A DNA stretch of 64,000 nt. It comes from Spisula solida. Lineage: Eukaryota; Mollusca; Bivalvia; Venerida; Mactridae. Shown piece by piece: positions 1 through 12,250 of the stretch (its first letter is position 1; each line of letters starts with the position of its first letter). A program made the translations under genes and the position numbers. The notes beneath the pieces are model-generated. The model was not told the origin of the DNA. It saw only the letters and a list, made by a program, of their open reading frames with translations, and did not search any database. The DNA lies in NCBI GenBank assembly GCA_947247005.1, contig OX365948.1, positions 6,820,001 to 6,884,000 of the forward strand. The letters are read 5' to 3'.

Positions 1-657
1 TTGATGAAGTAAAGCTTTTATCGTTCTCTATGATAGGGTAATGTTTTGATGTTCGTTTCTAATCTGTTTCTGTAATCAACGATACGAAACTTACGAACTA
101 GTAGGTAACACACACATACAACTAGTAATCTCCCGCGGGATGCTACAGGCTTAACGGAATCCGTACTAAATATTCGCTTAAAATACTATCAAACTAAATC
201 ATATGACGTAAAATATTATGTGCAGAGTAAAATCGTTAATATTCGCGGATGATTAGATTTCGATGTTATTGATAATCCCTACCACGTATTTTTTCCCGAA
301 ACAGTATACACATGGAAGTAAATGATTACAGTATCAATAACCAATTGCCACGTGGTCATAAATGATGTTTTATATTCTTACCCTGACTGGACTATACATT
401 ATTTTTTTACTATTCATGTTTGTGTTAAACCAATGTACGTATACATACTACTCAAATTTGATAGAAGTCAAGCAGTCAATATCTATGTTCGCCTTACGTT
501 ATTTGAACATATCCAATTAAGACAACATTGTGCAAACTATTGATATATCACTCAATATGTTGCTACTTTTCGAAAACATCGGGTTTTGCAATAGCGATGC
601 ATTAACGTGAAGTCGTCTTTTCCCAGGTGACTGATACGCCCTAATGGCAAGGGCAAA

Positions 658-723
658 TGTGGCAATAATAACATGTGGCAATAATAACATGTGGCAAAAA
701 TAACATGTGGCAATAATAACATG
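658..723. repeat. 16-bp tandem repeat, 4 copies
   Basis: The unit gtggcaataataacat is repeated four times, with one A substitution in the third copy. Confidence 0.85.
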
Positions 724-899
724 ACATTAATTTGCTCTTTTCTCTTTTATATTGTGTAAGACACGAAATGTAAAAATGGAAACGGACCGCATTCTGATAT
801 CACAGAGGCTTGAGTGCAGTACAAACATTTTAGTGAGGTTGGGCTTATCAGCACTTAGACATCAACTTTTGAAGCAATCTCATATATAATAGATTAACA

Positions 900-1020
900 T
901 TATGTTGCATTTATGTTGCTAACTATTGTCATTTTGTTGTGTCATTGTATAAATTGTGTATTGTGTATTGATGTTCTCGTGGGCCATGTGGCCTTTTGAA
1001 TTTGAAATAAACTTCTTCTG
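900..1020 (+). mobile_element. Probable retrotransposon 3' tail
   Basis: The stretch with gtgggccatgtggcc and then gaaataaacttctt resembles 3' ends of invertebrate LINEs/SINEs. A similar gggccggaggcc plus short-repeat tail occurs at 42261-42336. This is inferred from pattern only. Confidence 0.35.
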
Positions 1021-1199
1021 CTTATGAAATTTCCACCAGTCCATCTTATTCAATTTGCAAAGTTACCATAAGTAAAATTTGTTGACCCTTATCAAATTTG
1101 AGTTGTATGTATATTGCAACATGGGTCTCTGCTTGTTTGAAAATAAACTTTTTGTTGTTTGTTACATCAGTAATTGGTAAACGTCTTTACCCTCTAAAA

Positions 1200-1465
1200 C
1201 AATATTCCATACATAACAACATATTCCATACATAACAACATATTCCACACATAACAACATATTCCACACATAACAACATATTCCATACATAACAACATAT
1301 TCCATACATAACAACATATTCCACACATAACAACATATTCCATACATAACAACATATTCCATACATAACAACATATTCCATACATAACAACATATTCCAC
1401 ACATAACAACATATTCCATACATAACAACTTATTCCATACATAACAACATATTCCATACATAACA
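1200..1465. repeat. 19-bp minisatellite, about 14 copies
   Basis: The unit is catattccatacataacaa, with tac/cac variants. It leaves all - strand frames open (MYGICCYVWN-type peptides), a by-product of the repeat and not a gene. Confidence 0.9.
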
Positions 1466-1469
1466 TTCT

Positions 1470-3730
1470 GTATTTTACATGTTTGTTCGGAATAGATCTA
1501 ATACATATTTGAAATAACTACCAAAACACCACGTGGCAAATAGTGGTATTCTTGGAAGTCATTTTATCGGCGTCATCTGGAATGTAATCAGTACGAGTTA
1601 AAATATACTAACGTTGTTTGACCTTTGGGTTACGGACCTGGCATTGGAATGCGTAGTATTGTTTGGCGTCTTGTTAAAGAATATGTTGAACAAAATTAAT
1701 GTTGTTTTTGAAGATTTAAGTTATTCAAGATGGCGTCCAAGATTGCCGCCAAATTCAGGAAAAAATGTCCACGGTGCTAGAAATAAGTTTAAAATTGCTA
1801 GTTTTTGCTGATTTATTGCAATTGAAATGGTTTAAAGATCATTATCTATAAATATCTACCATTTTTATTGATTAAGTCAATCTAGGTTAAAGTTAAGATG
1901 TTAAAATTATGAGTCTTGATATTTTTACGGAAACTACACGTGTACGTGTATAGTTTACTCACCTTGAACATACGGAACTGATTTGCGAATTATTGTAAAA
2001 AATGTTGTTTTTTTGTTAGCGAAAATTCGTCTTATTGATCTTCACCAAACAGGCCGATTCTATTATAAATATGTGCAGAATATATTTCTTTAGAAATATA
2101 GAATTGTCCTGGAGCGACAGGAAGAAATATTGATTTAAATTTTCTTCCTAATCTAAAGGTTTTCGAGTGTTTTTGTCATCGTTGACATCCCAGAAATTGT
2201 AGAGATTCGCGAGAGATTTGATCTATTTAAGATTTCGCGTAAGCACGTGACCTCAAACATTACGTCGAACTGGGATCGTATATCTATAGATACAAACAAT
2301 TATTTTACAGATACCTCTGGCATATCTTCGGGTGATACATATAGGGTTTCTTACAGAAACATTTACAGTTGATATATGCATCCATTATGTTAACTACAAT
2401 CTGCATTTCTGTGATAAGAAATGAACAACGTAAAAATTTATAGAGTAGATAATATGTAACCAAGAATTTAAATGAAATAAATCAAGAAATAATCAATGCG
2501 CTCGAATAACCCGGATTTTCGGAAGACCGGAAGTGCTTTTACAATTCAGCGTTCACGATTTCACAAACTTTCGTGAACTCATTAATTTACGTCATTTGAC
2601 GACAATTAATTAATTATAGCGTGTTTTAGATTTTAATACCGTCTTCTTGAAATATCGCAGTCTAGGATTTCAAGTTTTATTACATCTCAAAAGATTCTCT
2701 TTTGAATATGAATGTTTTGAAAAGTGTCATATTGAGATGCTCATATGAAGTAAGAGAACATACGACGAGATAACAAAATGATGCAGGACGAAGTATTAGA
2801 GAGTACAATTAAATGTGACGTAACAGATTGTCTATCACAAACTTGTCTGTGTTTTTTGATGCTGATCTAATTCATTCCGGTGTATGCTTAAATGAATTTT
2901 CAAATAATTCAAATACGAGTACATGTCATATCGGACAATAATCTAACATAACCAACTATAATTTTGAACTTTATCACAACAAATGTCATGATGAGATATA
3001 AATCGTATTCAGGTTAAATAAACTATGTCCTCTAATCATTTGGTTGTGTTAAATGCACAACGAAAGAACAATTCCAAATAATTTGAAAAATATTTATCAT
3101 GTATCAATACCATGCTTAGAAGTATGTTAATATAACAAAGTGTTCTCTACGGGGTGTAAACTATTGCCCACTAAATTTATCATTGACCGGGAAGCGCTTT
3201 GCTTATGCAGCTGCAGACACCTGCTGTTTAGAAACATGGTCTCACTGATTGCCTTGCGTTCACAGTGACATTTCGGATAGTTCTGCTTTCGGTAAATAAA
3301 CTATGCAATGCGACAAAGACCGATGTTATCCGTATGTAATAATGACATTAGTCTGGTTCACGACATTCTTACAAAATGCTTGTGTTTTGGAATCGTGAAC
3401 CACCGAGAACAGGTCACGTGCCCCTAATTTTTCGGCAAAATATATCACGGAGATTTTAACCTGATCATTGATGCATAAATATCATTACATGGACGCTTAA
3501 CCTCGTCTAGGCAAGTTGTCCCAGTTCCTTCCCGGTTTGTTTTACATGTTGAGACACATCAAAATTATGGAATGACAACGGTACAACCAATTACAATGCT
3601 GCTGCTACCTCTATAAGGCATTGAGTTCTGCATTCACTTTTAAAATTAAAGCATTGTTAGTGCTGCTCAGTATTTCGTTTAATAAATCTAGCCTCATTTT
3701 TATCACATAACTGCAGATAATAGTTACGAT
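1470..3730. other. No gene recognised
   Basis: AT-rich sequence with only short frames. I see no exon with good splice borders, no RNA gene and no clear repeat. Confidence 0.5.
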
Positions 3731-3736
3731 CGTGTT

Positions 3737-4162
3737 ATAGGTAAGGAACCACTAAATACATAAGCGGCCCAAATGGACCCAAAGAGACCGCAAAAAACAT
3801 TGGATTGAGTGGAAATGGTGGCATGCATTGAGAAGTTTGCTTTGAAATCATGAAATTGAGGTTCAAATCATTGCGCACATTTATGTAATGTAGTGAAACT
3901 GTTTAATTTAGATTTTTAGTAGAGTAGGGGTTAACCGGTCTGAGATCAATCCGCGCGATAGTGAAAATATGTTCTCCATCTTTGATGAGCAAAATCTTTC
4001 TTAGAAGATACATACTGATTGTATCATTATGAAGCTTAAGTATACTTCTTTAAGACGATATAAGTGTGGCAGGTGGCCATAAAATTTGTTGAAATTTGAA
4101 GCCGACAATTGTCACTTTACATTGAACTAAAGAAGAAATATATTTGGTGGTTCCTAACCTAT
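3737..4162. mobile_element. MITE with ~24-bp terminal inverted repeats, TA ends
   Basis: Left end taggtaaggaaccactaaat and right end atttggtggttcctaaccta are inverted copies with few mismatches. The TA at each outer end fits Tc1/mariner-type insertion. No transposase frame lies inside. Confidence 0.6.
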
Positions 4163-4189
4163 AATGAATTCATACAATCTATATATAAG

Positions 4190-4230
4190 CCACTCTCTAG
4201 GAAAACCTGCTATCATGACATAAAAGCATT
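4190..4230 (+). repeat. Dispersed repeat copy (ctaggaaaacctg family)
   Basis: ctctaggaaaacctgctatc resembles 58811-58840 (ctccaggaaaacctg) and 60090-60120 (ctccaggaaaaccgggctta). These are diverged members of a widespread short repeat. Confidence 0.4.
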
Positions 4231-4549
4231 TGAGATTTTCCATAATTTAAATGAAAATTCACAATGAAGCAAAATGCAAACAAATTCTGTTTATATCTTG
4301 AAATGTAAGGCAGTTACAGCTGTTCTTGTAATGACCCTGTTTGTGCGTGACGTCACGAACGTCATTCAAATGTTTTTCGACGTAACTCTTACAAGTATTT
4401 CATACATATGTTGGTGTATACTTCTGTATTGCTTGCAATTCTTAATGACTTGTTCATTACGTCATATCTCGACTTGTTCAATTACGTCATTTTACTTATT
4501 GAAACTGGGTCACTCGTTTTAAGGTTTTCAGATTTTTTGTTGCTGAAAT

Positions 4550-4995
4550 CGGGCCTTTCAACGTTTTAATACTGTTACTTAACTTTTGAGACTAAAGGCT
4601 GCTAAAACTATGTAGTTCAGCAGTTTTACTGTTGTAACTAGGTCATTCAGCGTGGGCTTTCTGCCTTTTGTTTGCTGAATCTTTTCTATTCAGTTTTTAA
4701 ACTATGAGACAAGGGGCGTTTAATTTTCTTGGTCGGTAGTGTGTTGGGCACTTCTTCGTTTTAAGATTTCTTACAGCTAAAGCGGGGCAATATAGTCCTT
4801 TTTGCTGTGGAAACTGTGTCATTCAGCTAGTTAGTAGGTCATCCGACTATACGGGCCTTTCAACGTTTTAATACTGTTATTTAACTTTTGAGACTAAAGG
4901 CTGTTATAACTATGTAGTTCAGCAGTTTTACTGTTGTAACTAGGTCATTCAGCGTAGGCATTCCGCCTTTTGGTTGCTGTATCTTTTCTACTGGA
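4550..4995. repeat. Direct duplication of ~140 bp, 302 bp apart
   Basis: Positions 4550-4695 and 4852-4995 share cgggcctttcaacgtttt through gttgctga/tatcttttct at high identity, including gtagttcagcagttttactg in both. Confidence 0.8.
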
Positions 4996-5014
4996 TCATT
5001 CAGCTAGTTATAAT

Positions 5015-5165
5015 TTATTATACTTTTCGACGGCTTGGACTTGGGCGGATCTGCGCTTGTTTAGTTGGGCATTGTGTTTTGTGTGTTTTTAATGTTTTCT
5101 GTGCTCGGCTGGTTAAGTTGAGTGCTGCCTTCCCTGTCTGACTTAATATAATCTTTTTGTAGTAT
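5015..5165 (+). repeat. Dispersed repeat family, copy 1 of 3
   Basis: Contains gttttctgtgctcggctggt followed by taagttgagtgctgccttcc and ctgtctgacttaatat. Close copies lie at 26125-26255 and 62865-63060. The shared end may be the 3' part of a mobile element. Confidence 0.75.
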
Positions 5166-5321
5166 TTTATCAATAATTCTCTCGACATAAACGGTTAAAA
5201 AAACTTTGTCGTTTTAAAATATGTATATCAAAATTGTAAGTGTTTGCATTCAGAGAAAGGCTACTAATGTTTAAATAAATAACTCCTCGTTTTTCTCATC
5301 TAGAGTACATTGCCGAAATTG

Positions 5322-5335
5322 GTCACCATAGCAAC
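5322..5335. promoter_or_regulatory. RFX X-box-like motif
   Basis: GTCACCATAGCAAC matches the RFX consensus GTNRCC-N(0-3)-RGYAAC. Binding and target are not known. Confidence 0.35.
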
Positions 5336-6609
5336 CATGTAAGTTATTTCAACATAATTCGTGAGAACATTTAAAGCTAAGATATACAAATGTAGTACTT
5401 TAAGGGTAAATCATTTAAAACTAAATCAAGGGGTAGTCAATTTTTCTTATTATAGAAATTTTTCTAAACATGATTACATAAATCATAGGAATTACATAAT
5501 GACAACATAGCATGTTTTGCTGGAGAGACTGGCTCATATACGAAAGAGGTGGGTCCGTTAGTTGCCTAATTGGGCTCTCTGTGCTTCTTTCTATATTTCG
5601 GGTTGAATATAAATTTGTACTTTAACATAAAAAGGTTTTACGCATGTGCACACGATATTATTTTTTTAAACAAAAACAGAATTTCATTATGTTAAAACGA
5701 CGATTACTGGTATGCTATTAATATATAATGTTATTAATGAAATGTCTTCAGAACTAATTTTGGAATAAAACAATTACTAGACATGAATAAGTGAATCACG
5801 TGCCTCTTATCCAATCATTTTCGAATATCTGTTCGGCTACTAGTATTCTAAAATAAACCTTGTTATAGGATATGAAGTTATTATCAAATTATTTCAGTTC
5901 AGTTTAACTGAGTACATGCTGTTCTAGATTCCATCTGTAATCTTGATGGTTCTCGTCTTCTGTCCTTAGTATAATAATAACCATGTTATTACATAAAGGC
6001 CAAATACAAATATATGTGGTTTCAGTCTTCTAACAGAGTTGTCGTTCGTTGCTCTAACAAAACACGAGATGTACAGGGTGTTCAAAAGTTTGTTTTCAAA
6101 ATTTAAATTCATACTAAATTTCGTCTAAGCTTTGTACGCAGTATGCACTTTTAATTTCTTACATTAATAATTTCATAGAATGCTCAAAAGAATAGAACAA
6201 TGCCAAACCTTCTAGAATTTAACATTCCCCTGACGTCAGAAAAATGAACTACATATATTTGTATTAACATTTAAATACAACATGTTTTGATAACGAACTA
6301 AAACCCTGCACATATTGACATCAGAGATTGATGTTGTTCACGAATAGTGCCATCATTTACAAGCTATACTGGATCAGTGGTTCCGAGCAGCATGATGAAA
6401 TATTAAATATTTTTTAAACAAATCCATTTGACAAGATGGTCTTTTGGGAGTTTTTTTATCGTTCGTCGGCTTTCCGTCATCAATTAATTAAACATCATCC
6501 CTTATAAATAATAGACACAAATATGCTTAAACATTATTTTACTGAAAATATCTGTGACGGGAACACATTGGGTTCTTTAGAAGTCATAAAAATCCAGGGT
6601 AGACACATA

Positions 6610-6715
6610 GGTAACTGTATCACTGATAAAGAGTAAACATTTAAAAACAATGTTATCTAAGATAAATTTTATTTAAAAAATATTTGTTTTACGCTTTATC
6701 AGTACTACAGTTACC
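6610..6715. mobile_element. Small hairpin MITE, ~30-bp inverted arms
   Basis: ggtaactgtatcactgataa near the left end is inverted at ttatcagtactacagttacc on the right, with an AT-rich loop. Confidence 0.6.
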
Positions 6716-7112
6716 AGTGGGTAGGCATTGGCAACACAATTTTTTAATTTAGCCTATGTATATTATTATTAATTTCTGCGTCTAGTAAGCAGTAGCCAGG
6801 ACAACACCACTATTCTTGTGGGGTTAAAAGAGTAACCTAATATAATATAGTGGCCGACGTTTTCCATTTACCATCTGGATAAAGTCACGCTCATTCATTT
6901 TGCATTTGTCCAAGTTTCAGATGCTATGTGTTAAATATTTTCCCTAATAATCGAACCGTACTGGTGAAATATTGGCATGCATGTAGTTCCGGTAGTAGGT
7001 GGTACCGCTACAAAGGCCATGTTATTGTTGTTTTATGCTGCTCCAGTCTGTAGTTGCTCACATGTTCATCCGTTACATCTATCAGTGGTTATATATGTAC
7101 ATTGGTGATTAT

Positions 7113-7811
7113 ATTGCCAGTACTGATAGTAGCTATACTAGTAATGTTAGTGTTGCCAGTACTGATAGTAGATATACTAGTTATGTTAGTGTTGCCAGTA
7201 CTGATAGTACATATACTAGTAATGTTAGTGTTGCCAGTACTGATAGTAGATATACTAGTAATGTTAGTGTTGCCAGTACTGATAGTACATATACTAGTAA
7301 TGTTAGTGTTGCCAGTACTGATAGTAGATATACTAGTAATGTTAGTGTTGCCAGTACTGATAGTAGATATACTAGTAATGTTCGTGTTGCCAGTACTGAT
7401 GGTAGATATACTAGTAATGTTAGTGTTGCCAGTACTGATAGTAGCTATACTAGTAATGTTAGTGTTGCCAGTACTGATAGTAGATATACTAGTAATGTTC
7501 GTGTTGCCAGTACTGATAGTAGATATACTAGTAATGTTCGTGTTGCCAGTACTGATGGTAGATATACTAGTAATGTTAGTGTTGCCTGTACTGATAGTAG
7601 ATTATACTAGTAATGTTCATGTTGCCTGTACTGATAGTAGATATACTAGTAATGTTAGTGTTGCCTGTACTGATAGTAGATTATACTAGTAATGCTCGTG
7701 TTGCCAGTACTGATAGTAGCTATACTAGTAATGTTAGTGTTGCCAGTACTGATAGTAGATATACTAGTAATGTTAGTGTTGCCTGTACTGATAGTAGATA
7801 TACTAGTAATG
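7113..7811. repeat. 39-bp minisatellite A, about 18 copies
   Basis: The unit starts ttgccagtactgatagtaga and continues tatactagtaatgttagtg. Because 39 is a multiple of 3, all + frames stay open in long stretches. Two copies have one extra base near 7600 and 7680, which shifts the frame, so coding constraint is unlikely. Confidence 0.92.
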
Positions 7812-8554
7812 TCATCGCTGTTTCTACCAGCAGTCACCATGCTGATGTTGTTATCGCTGTTTCTGTCAGCAGTCAACATGCTGATGGTGTTATCGCTGTT
7901 CCTGCTAGCAGTCACCATGCCGATGTTGTTATCGCTGTTTCTACCAGCAGTCACCATGCTGATGTTGTTATCGCTGTTTCTACCAGCAGTCACCATGCTG
8001 ATGTTGTTATCGCTGTTTCTACCAGCAGTCACCATGCTGATGTTATTATCGCTGTTTCTACCAGCAGTCACCATGCTGATGTTGTTATCGCTGTTTCTAC
8101 CAGCAGTCACCGTGCTGATGTTGTTATCGCTGTTTCTACCAGCAGTCACCGTGCTGATGTTGTTATCTCTGTTTCTACCAGCAGTCACCGTTCTGATGGT
8201 GTTATCGCTGTTTCTACCAGCAGTCACCATGCTGATGTTGTTATCGCTGTTTCTACCAGCAGTCACCGTGCTGATGTTGTTATCGCTATTTCTACCAGCA
8301 GTCACCATGCTGATGTTGTTAACTCTGTTTCTGCCAGCAGTCACCGTGCTGATGTGGTTAACTCTGTTTCTGCCAGCAGTCACCATGCTGATGGTGTTAT
8401 CGCTGTTCCTGCAAACAGTCACCGTGCTGAGGTTGTTGTCGCTGTTCCTGCCAGCAGTCACCATGCTAATGTTGTTATCGCTGTTCCTGTAAGCAGTCAC
8501 CGTGCTGACGCTGATATCACTGTTTCTACCAGCAGTCAACATGCTGATGGTGTT
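7812..8554. repeat. 39-bp minisatellite B, about 19 copies, abutting A
   Basis: The unit starts atcgctgtttctaccagcag and continues tcaccatgctgatgttgtt. It directly follows array A with the same period. Variants (cat/cgt, gtt/ggt) change amino acids, which argues against protein constraint although an open frame of 372 codons spans 7613-8731. Confidence 0.92.
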
Positions 8555-10183
8555 TCCGATGACTCTTCGCTGTCATCCAAGATCTGGGAACAATTCATAA
8601 AGCCTAACTATAACTATAATTCAAACCAAATTCCTAGAAAACTCTGTCAGACTTACCTAACATTCAGAGGAATAGTGCACCGAAATTTACGCGAACTTTC
8701 ACAATATGTGTTTCCTGTACTGACAACATGACGTGTTCTATGATTGATATAATCAATAATAATAATAATATATCAGCCAATTAAATCTGCCAACACCGCC
8801 CAGCATAGAAGATAGGTCGACAAATTGTTCAAATAAATCTGTTTTAACAAGATAATGTTGTTAAAACCATGAAGTATTTAACCTTTATATCCACACGATG
8901 TTGGCAGACGTTTAATACCTGTATAAATATACAATGAATTCACGTCTACCTATTGTACCTATTCAGTGTGGCCATACCACGTGGTATGTGATGTCATTTT
9001 TGGCTAAGACTGGCAGCCAAATAGCGTCGACTCGGAACTAAAAAGACCTGTAAGTATCTTTTTTCCACTCGATTTTGACGAAATATAGCCGATGCTAAGG
9101 GGAAAAGTGTTTACTATCCCCGCGTGTTAATAAATTTCTCACCAAGGATTTACTTTTGTCTAACATTCGAGTCAAATGCCAAATCACGTGAAATGCTTGG
9201 ACGGCAAGCCAATGGAAAATTCATTAAAATAGTTGTTATATCTGTTAGTGAGTATTGCCTGAATTTGTTTGGACGTCAAGTCACTCTTTTGTAATACATG
9301 TCGGGTTAATAGATTGAACACAAATGACCTGATAACAGTATTTTTAAAAAACCCACAGATATGCATATTTGTTCATCTAAGACGGCACGCCAAAAGTGAA
9401 ACAATCCATCGAGTACAGTTTAAACATGATATGGGACATATTTGACAAAGCATTGACATGAATGAACTATAATAATTGTCAAACAATACGTATAAACTCA
9501 ACACTGAGCACTGCTAGTCGTATTGTTAATTGTTTATGTCATTGAAAGACATAGGCAGTTGCGGAAACTTCTTCCGTTCTCTGCCATCCTGTTATTGTTT
9601 TTGTTTGTGTTCGACTTACAGTCGTAAACGTGTTGGCGTTGTGTTGGTCTTTCCTAGTTGTCTGATGACCTCCGGATTCTAGATAACCATTCTGAGTGAA
9701 GCAAAAGGCAAATGAGGCTAAAATGGAGAGTAGTAGAATTGATATCTATTGCAAGGGGGTCGCTACGAGTACGTTGAAGCTAATACTCAATGAAAATGTA
9801 TAAACGATGGCATTTTTTTCTGAAAGTTGCAACCTTCGCCCAGCGAACCAATAAAACACATACTTACAATCTAAAACTAGTTTCATTGACATTAACCAGT
9901 AGATGTATGGTATTCTGGACAAAATAAAGCATATTATCAATCGAAGGGATTGATATTACTGATTAATTATCTTTTCCAAGTGGGTCTAATTAATTGTTTC
10001 TTTTAATCCACAAACGGAATGAGAGTAAAATAATGCATTACGACCAGGTATATAGACTAAATTAGTGTTATCATATTTGTAACAACTGTAACGGGATAAG
10101 TATTGATAACTTCGACCTACATTTGGTTGACCATCAAGGCATACAAAGCTGATGCCCGTCATTTAATTTCAATGATTATTTTT

Positions 10184-11003
10184 GGCCTGGGGCGGAGCCC
10201 CAAGATCATAGTTATAATACCAATTTTTCAGCCTATCCGAATTCCCAAAACTCCCAATTCCATTACATGCGCAATAATAGTAGTTCTACCCAGATCTCGC
10301 TAACCCGCCTTTAAAAATGCAGAACATCACTAAAATTTAACAGAAGAACCAGCAGTGTTTCTGACATGATCACATATCTGAAGTGGGACACCCTACAAAG
10401 ACGCAGAGATCACTCAAGGCTGTCCATGCTCTACAATATTCAACATGGACTGGTCGACGTCACACTAGACTCGCCTCTACGACCATCCAGGTCTACCAGG
10501 TATAACGACCAACAACTGACTCAGCTCTCAACTGCCAAATCATCCTACCAACACAGCTCCTTTCCAGCAAGTATCGTCCTCTGGCACAGGCTCTCCCAGG
10601 TCGCTGTCACCCAAGGCGCCATGGCAGGGTTTCAGACAGTTTTGGCAGGACTTTAGAACTAGACAACTGCTGCGTTTTTAACGTGATTTTAAACTGTACA
10701 AAAACATGTTTTTCTTCTTATCTTTTTTTAAAAAAAACATAAGTGCCTAACTACTGTGTGTGAACAGTTTTTAACACATCGCGAAAATACTCAATATGAG
10801 GGATGCGAATAATGAAGATGATGATGAACATGACAGTTTCATGTTAAAGTGTAAAAGAAATAGTATTTAAGCAAATTTGGCATTGGCAACAACACTACAA
10901 TAAAATATGTTTAAACTAACAACACTACATGCGCAATAAAAATAGTTAACTCGCCTTTAAAAGTAGCAAGGTAGATAACTGCCCCAGGCCTTCAGCGCTT
11001 TGA
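10184..11003 (+). repeat. Composite dispersed repeat, copy 1
   Basis: ggcctggggcggagcccc, ttacatgcgcaataatagta and later ccaggccttcagcgctttga recur in the same order at 46691-47800, with the LINE tail present only in this copy. Confidence 0.6.
10363..10656 (+). pseudogene. LINE reverse-transcriptase C-terminal remnant
   Basis: An open frame ending in TAG at 10654-10656 reads YLKWDTLQRRRDHSRLSMLY, NIQHGLVD and later FPASIVLWHRLSQ. This matches the conserved tail after the RT domain in jockey/CR1-like non-LTR retrotransposon ORF2 proteins (pattern: Leu-x-Trp, Leu, x, x-Arg-Arg ... Leu ... Tyr ... FP...WN/H-x-Leu). The catalytic RT and endonuclease parts are absent, so it is a 5'-truncated dead copy. 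Confidence 0.7.
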
Positions 11004-11199
11004 TTCTTACCAAGGTTTCAACATAATTACTCCAGTTAATTAAACAACCTAAAGTGACACATATTCGCTGATGTCTGTGGCTCATTATATACTTGCATTG
11101 GTTACTAATTTGTTACGTAATGTACAGTTATAGTGAACCACTTAGCTGACTTTTGCTGTTCTGGACACTTGAACCACCTGTACGTATTTACTCTGTTTT

Positions 11200-11245
11200 A
11201 GACTTAATAATAATAATAATACTATCTTTATTTAGAGAAGGTAAC
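11200..11245 (-). mobile_element. Probable retrotransposon 3' tail on - strand
   Basis: Read on the - strand, ctctaaataaagatagt is followed by (att)n, the usual look of a CR1-like or SINE tail. Confidence 0.4.
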
Positions 11246-12250
11246 ATGTACATACATATGCAATAGACAAATACACATACATCTTAGTTTAAACATGTTA
11301 CATTGGGAGTAAATGCAAAATACACTTTTCTGTGGATCTAAAAAAGCCGTTTCATTTTATTAGAGTTAGTAAGATTGGTATATTAAGATATACCAATTTT
11401 TGTCAATGTACTTTGTAATATATTTTACATTTATGTGGGTCCAACCTGATCGCAAACCGAATACACTTGGTTGTTTAGACATTCAATGCTTCAGAAAACT
11501 ATACTTATACATGTACATGTATTTCGTCAATGTACCCATTGTAGAATTTTGGTAAGACAATCTAGTATTTGCATTCAGCTAATGTCAACGATGAGTATTA
11601 TTGTTTGAGTGGATGAGTTTTGTTTGCCAATACTATATTATGATAAATAAACAATTGTGAAATGTATGTTGACTTTTTTATTTTTGTTCAAATAATTAAC
11701 AGATAATTTCAAGTATAAGTCTGTATGTCGGCAACAACTCTCATTCCTCGTCGCACCGTCCCATCGTACTCATAGCGCCACCCCTTGCAATAGCATCGAC
11801 TACTCTCTATTTTAGCCTCATTTGCCTTTGGGTTCACGCTCATTAGAACTGGATAATCTAAAATTAAAACGATTACCGTAGAATGGAAATTTTTTTTATT
11901 AAAACTGACATAAATAACTAAAAAGGGACATCATTCCTTGATTATCTGGATAAGAGTCGAATTCGTTTTTTAATTGAAAATACTAACTGGTCTTTTTATC
12001 TCCGAGTCGACGCTATTTGGCTGCCAGTCTTAGCCAAATATGACGTCACATACCACGTGGTATGGCTACACTGTATTACCCATTCTTCTAAATACAATAT
12101 TCTCAGTATTCCGGTTGAGAAATAGTTCTGCATTATAACACAGTAGCTGTTGATAACTCAATAATTTCGTGTTTGTGATGCCATCAGCGGTAGCCATTTA
12201 ACTTAAGTTGTTTCCTTCAATCAACAACAAGACTGATATTGCTATAGGCT

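Larger units (their letters stand above)
8964..12073. mobile_element. Inverted-repeat transposon, larger relative (3.1 kb), carrying a LINE remnant
   Basis: The left end cagtgtggccataccacgtg and the inverted right end (…cacgtggtatggctacactg) match the element at 27917-29811. Positions 8964-9514 are close to 27917-28472, whereas only about 75 bp of the right end is conserved. Flanks give TATT on both sides, a possible but weaker target duplication. A second inverted pair, 9690-9775 against 11760-11850 (aaaggcaaatgaggctaaaa), lies inside. Confidence 0.6.

Noticed and set aside
1162..1466. Three overlapping - strand frames of MYGICCYVWN-type peptides
   Set aside because: They are read-through of a 19-bp minisatellite; no splice or start context.
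6074..6312. Possible mariner MITE (cagggtgttcaaaagt … aaccctg)
   Set aside because: The two ends match poorly and no TA duplication is present on the right.
6999..8731. Long + strand and - strand frames (up to 372 codons) over the 39-bp arrays
   Set aside because: The period is a multiple of three, so frames stay open by default; one-base insertions in two copies and mostly amino-acid-changing variation argue against a protein.
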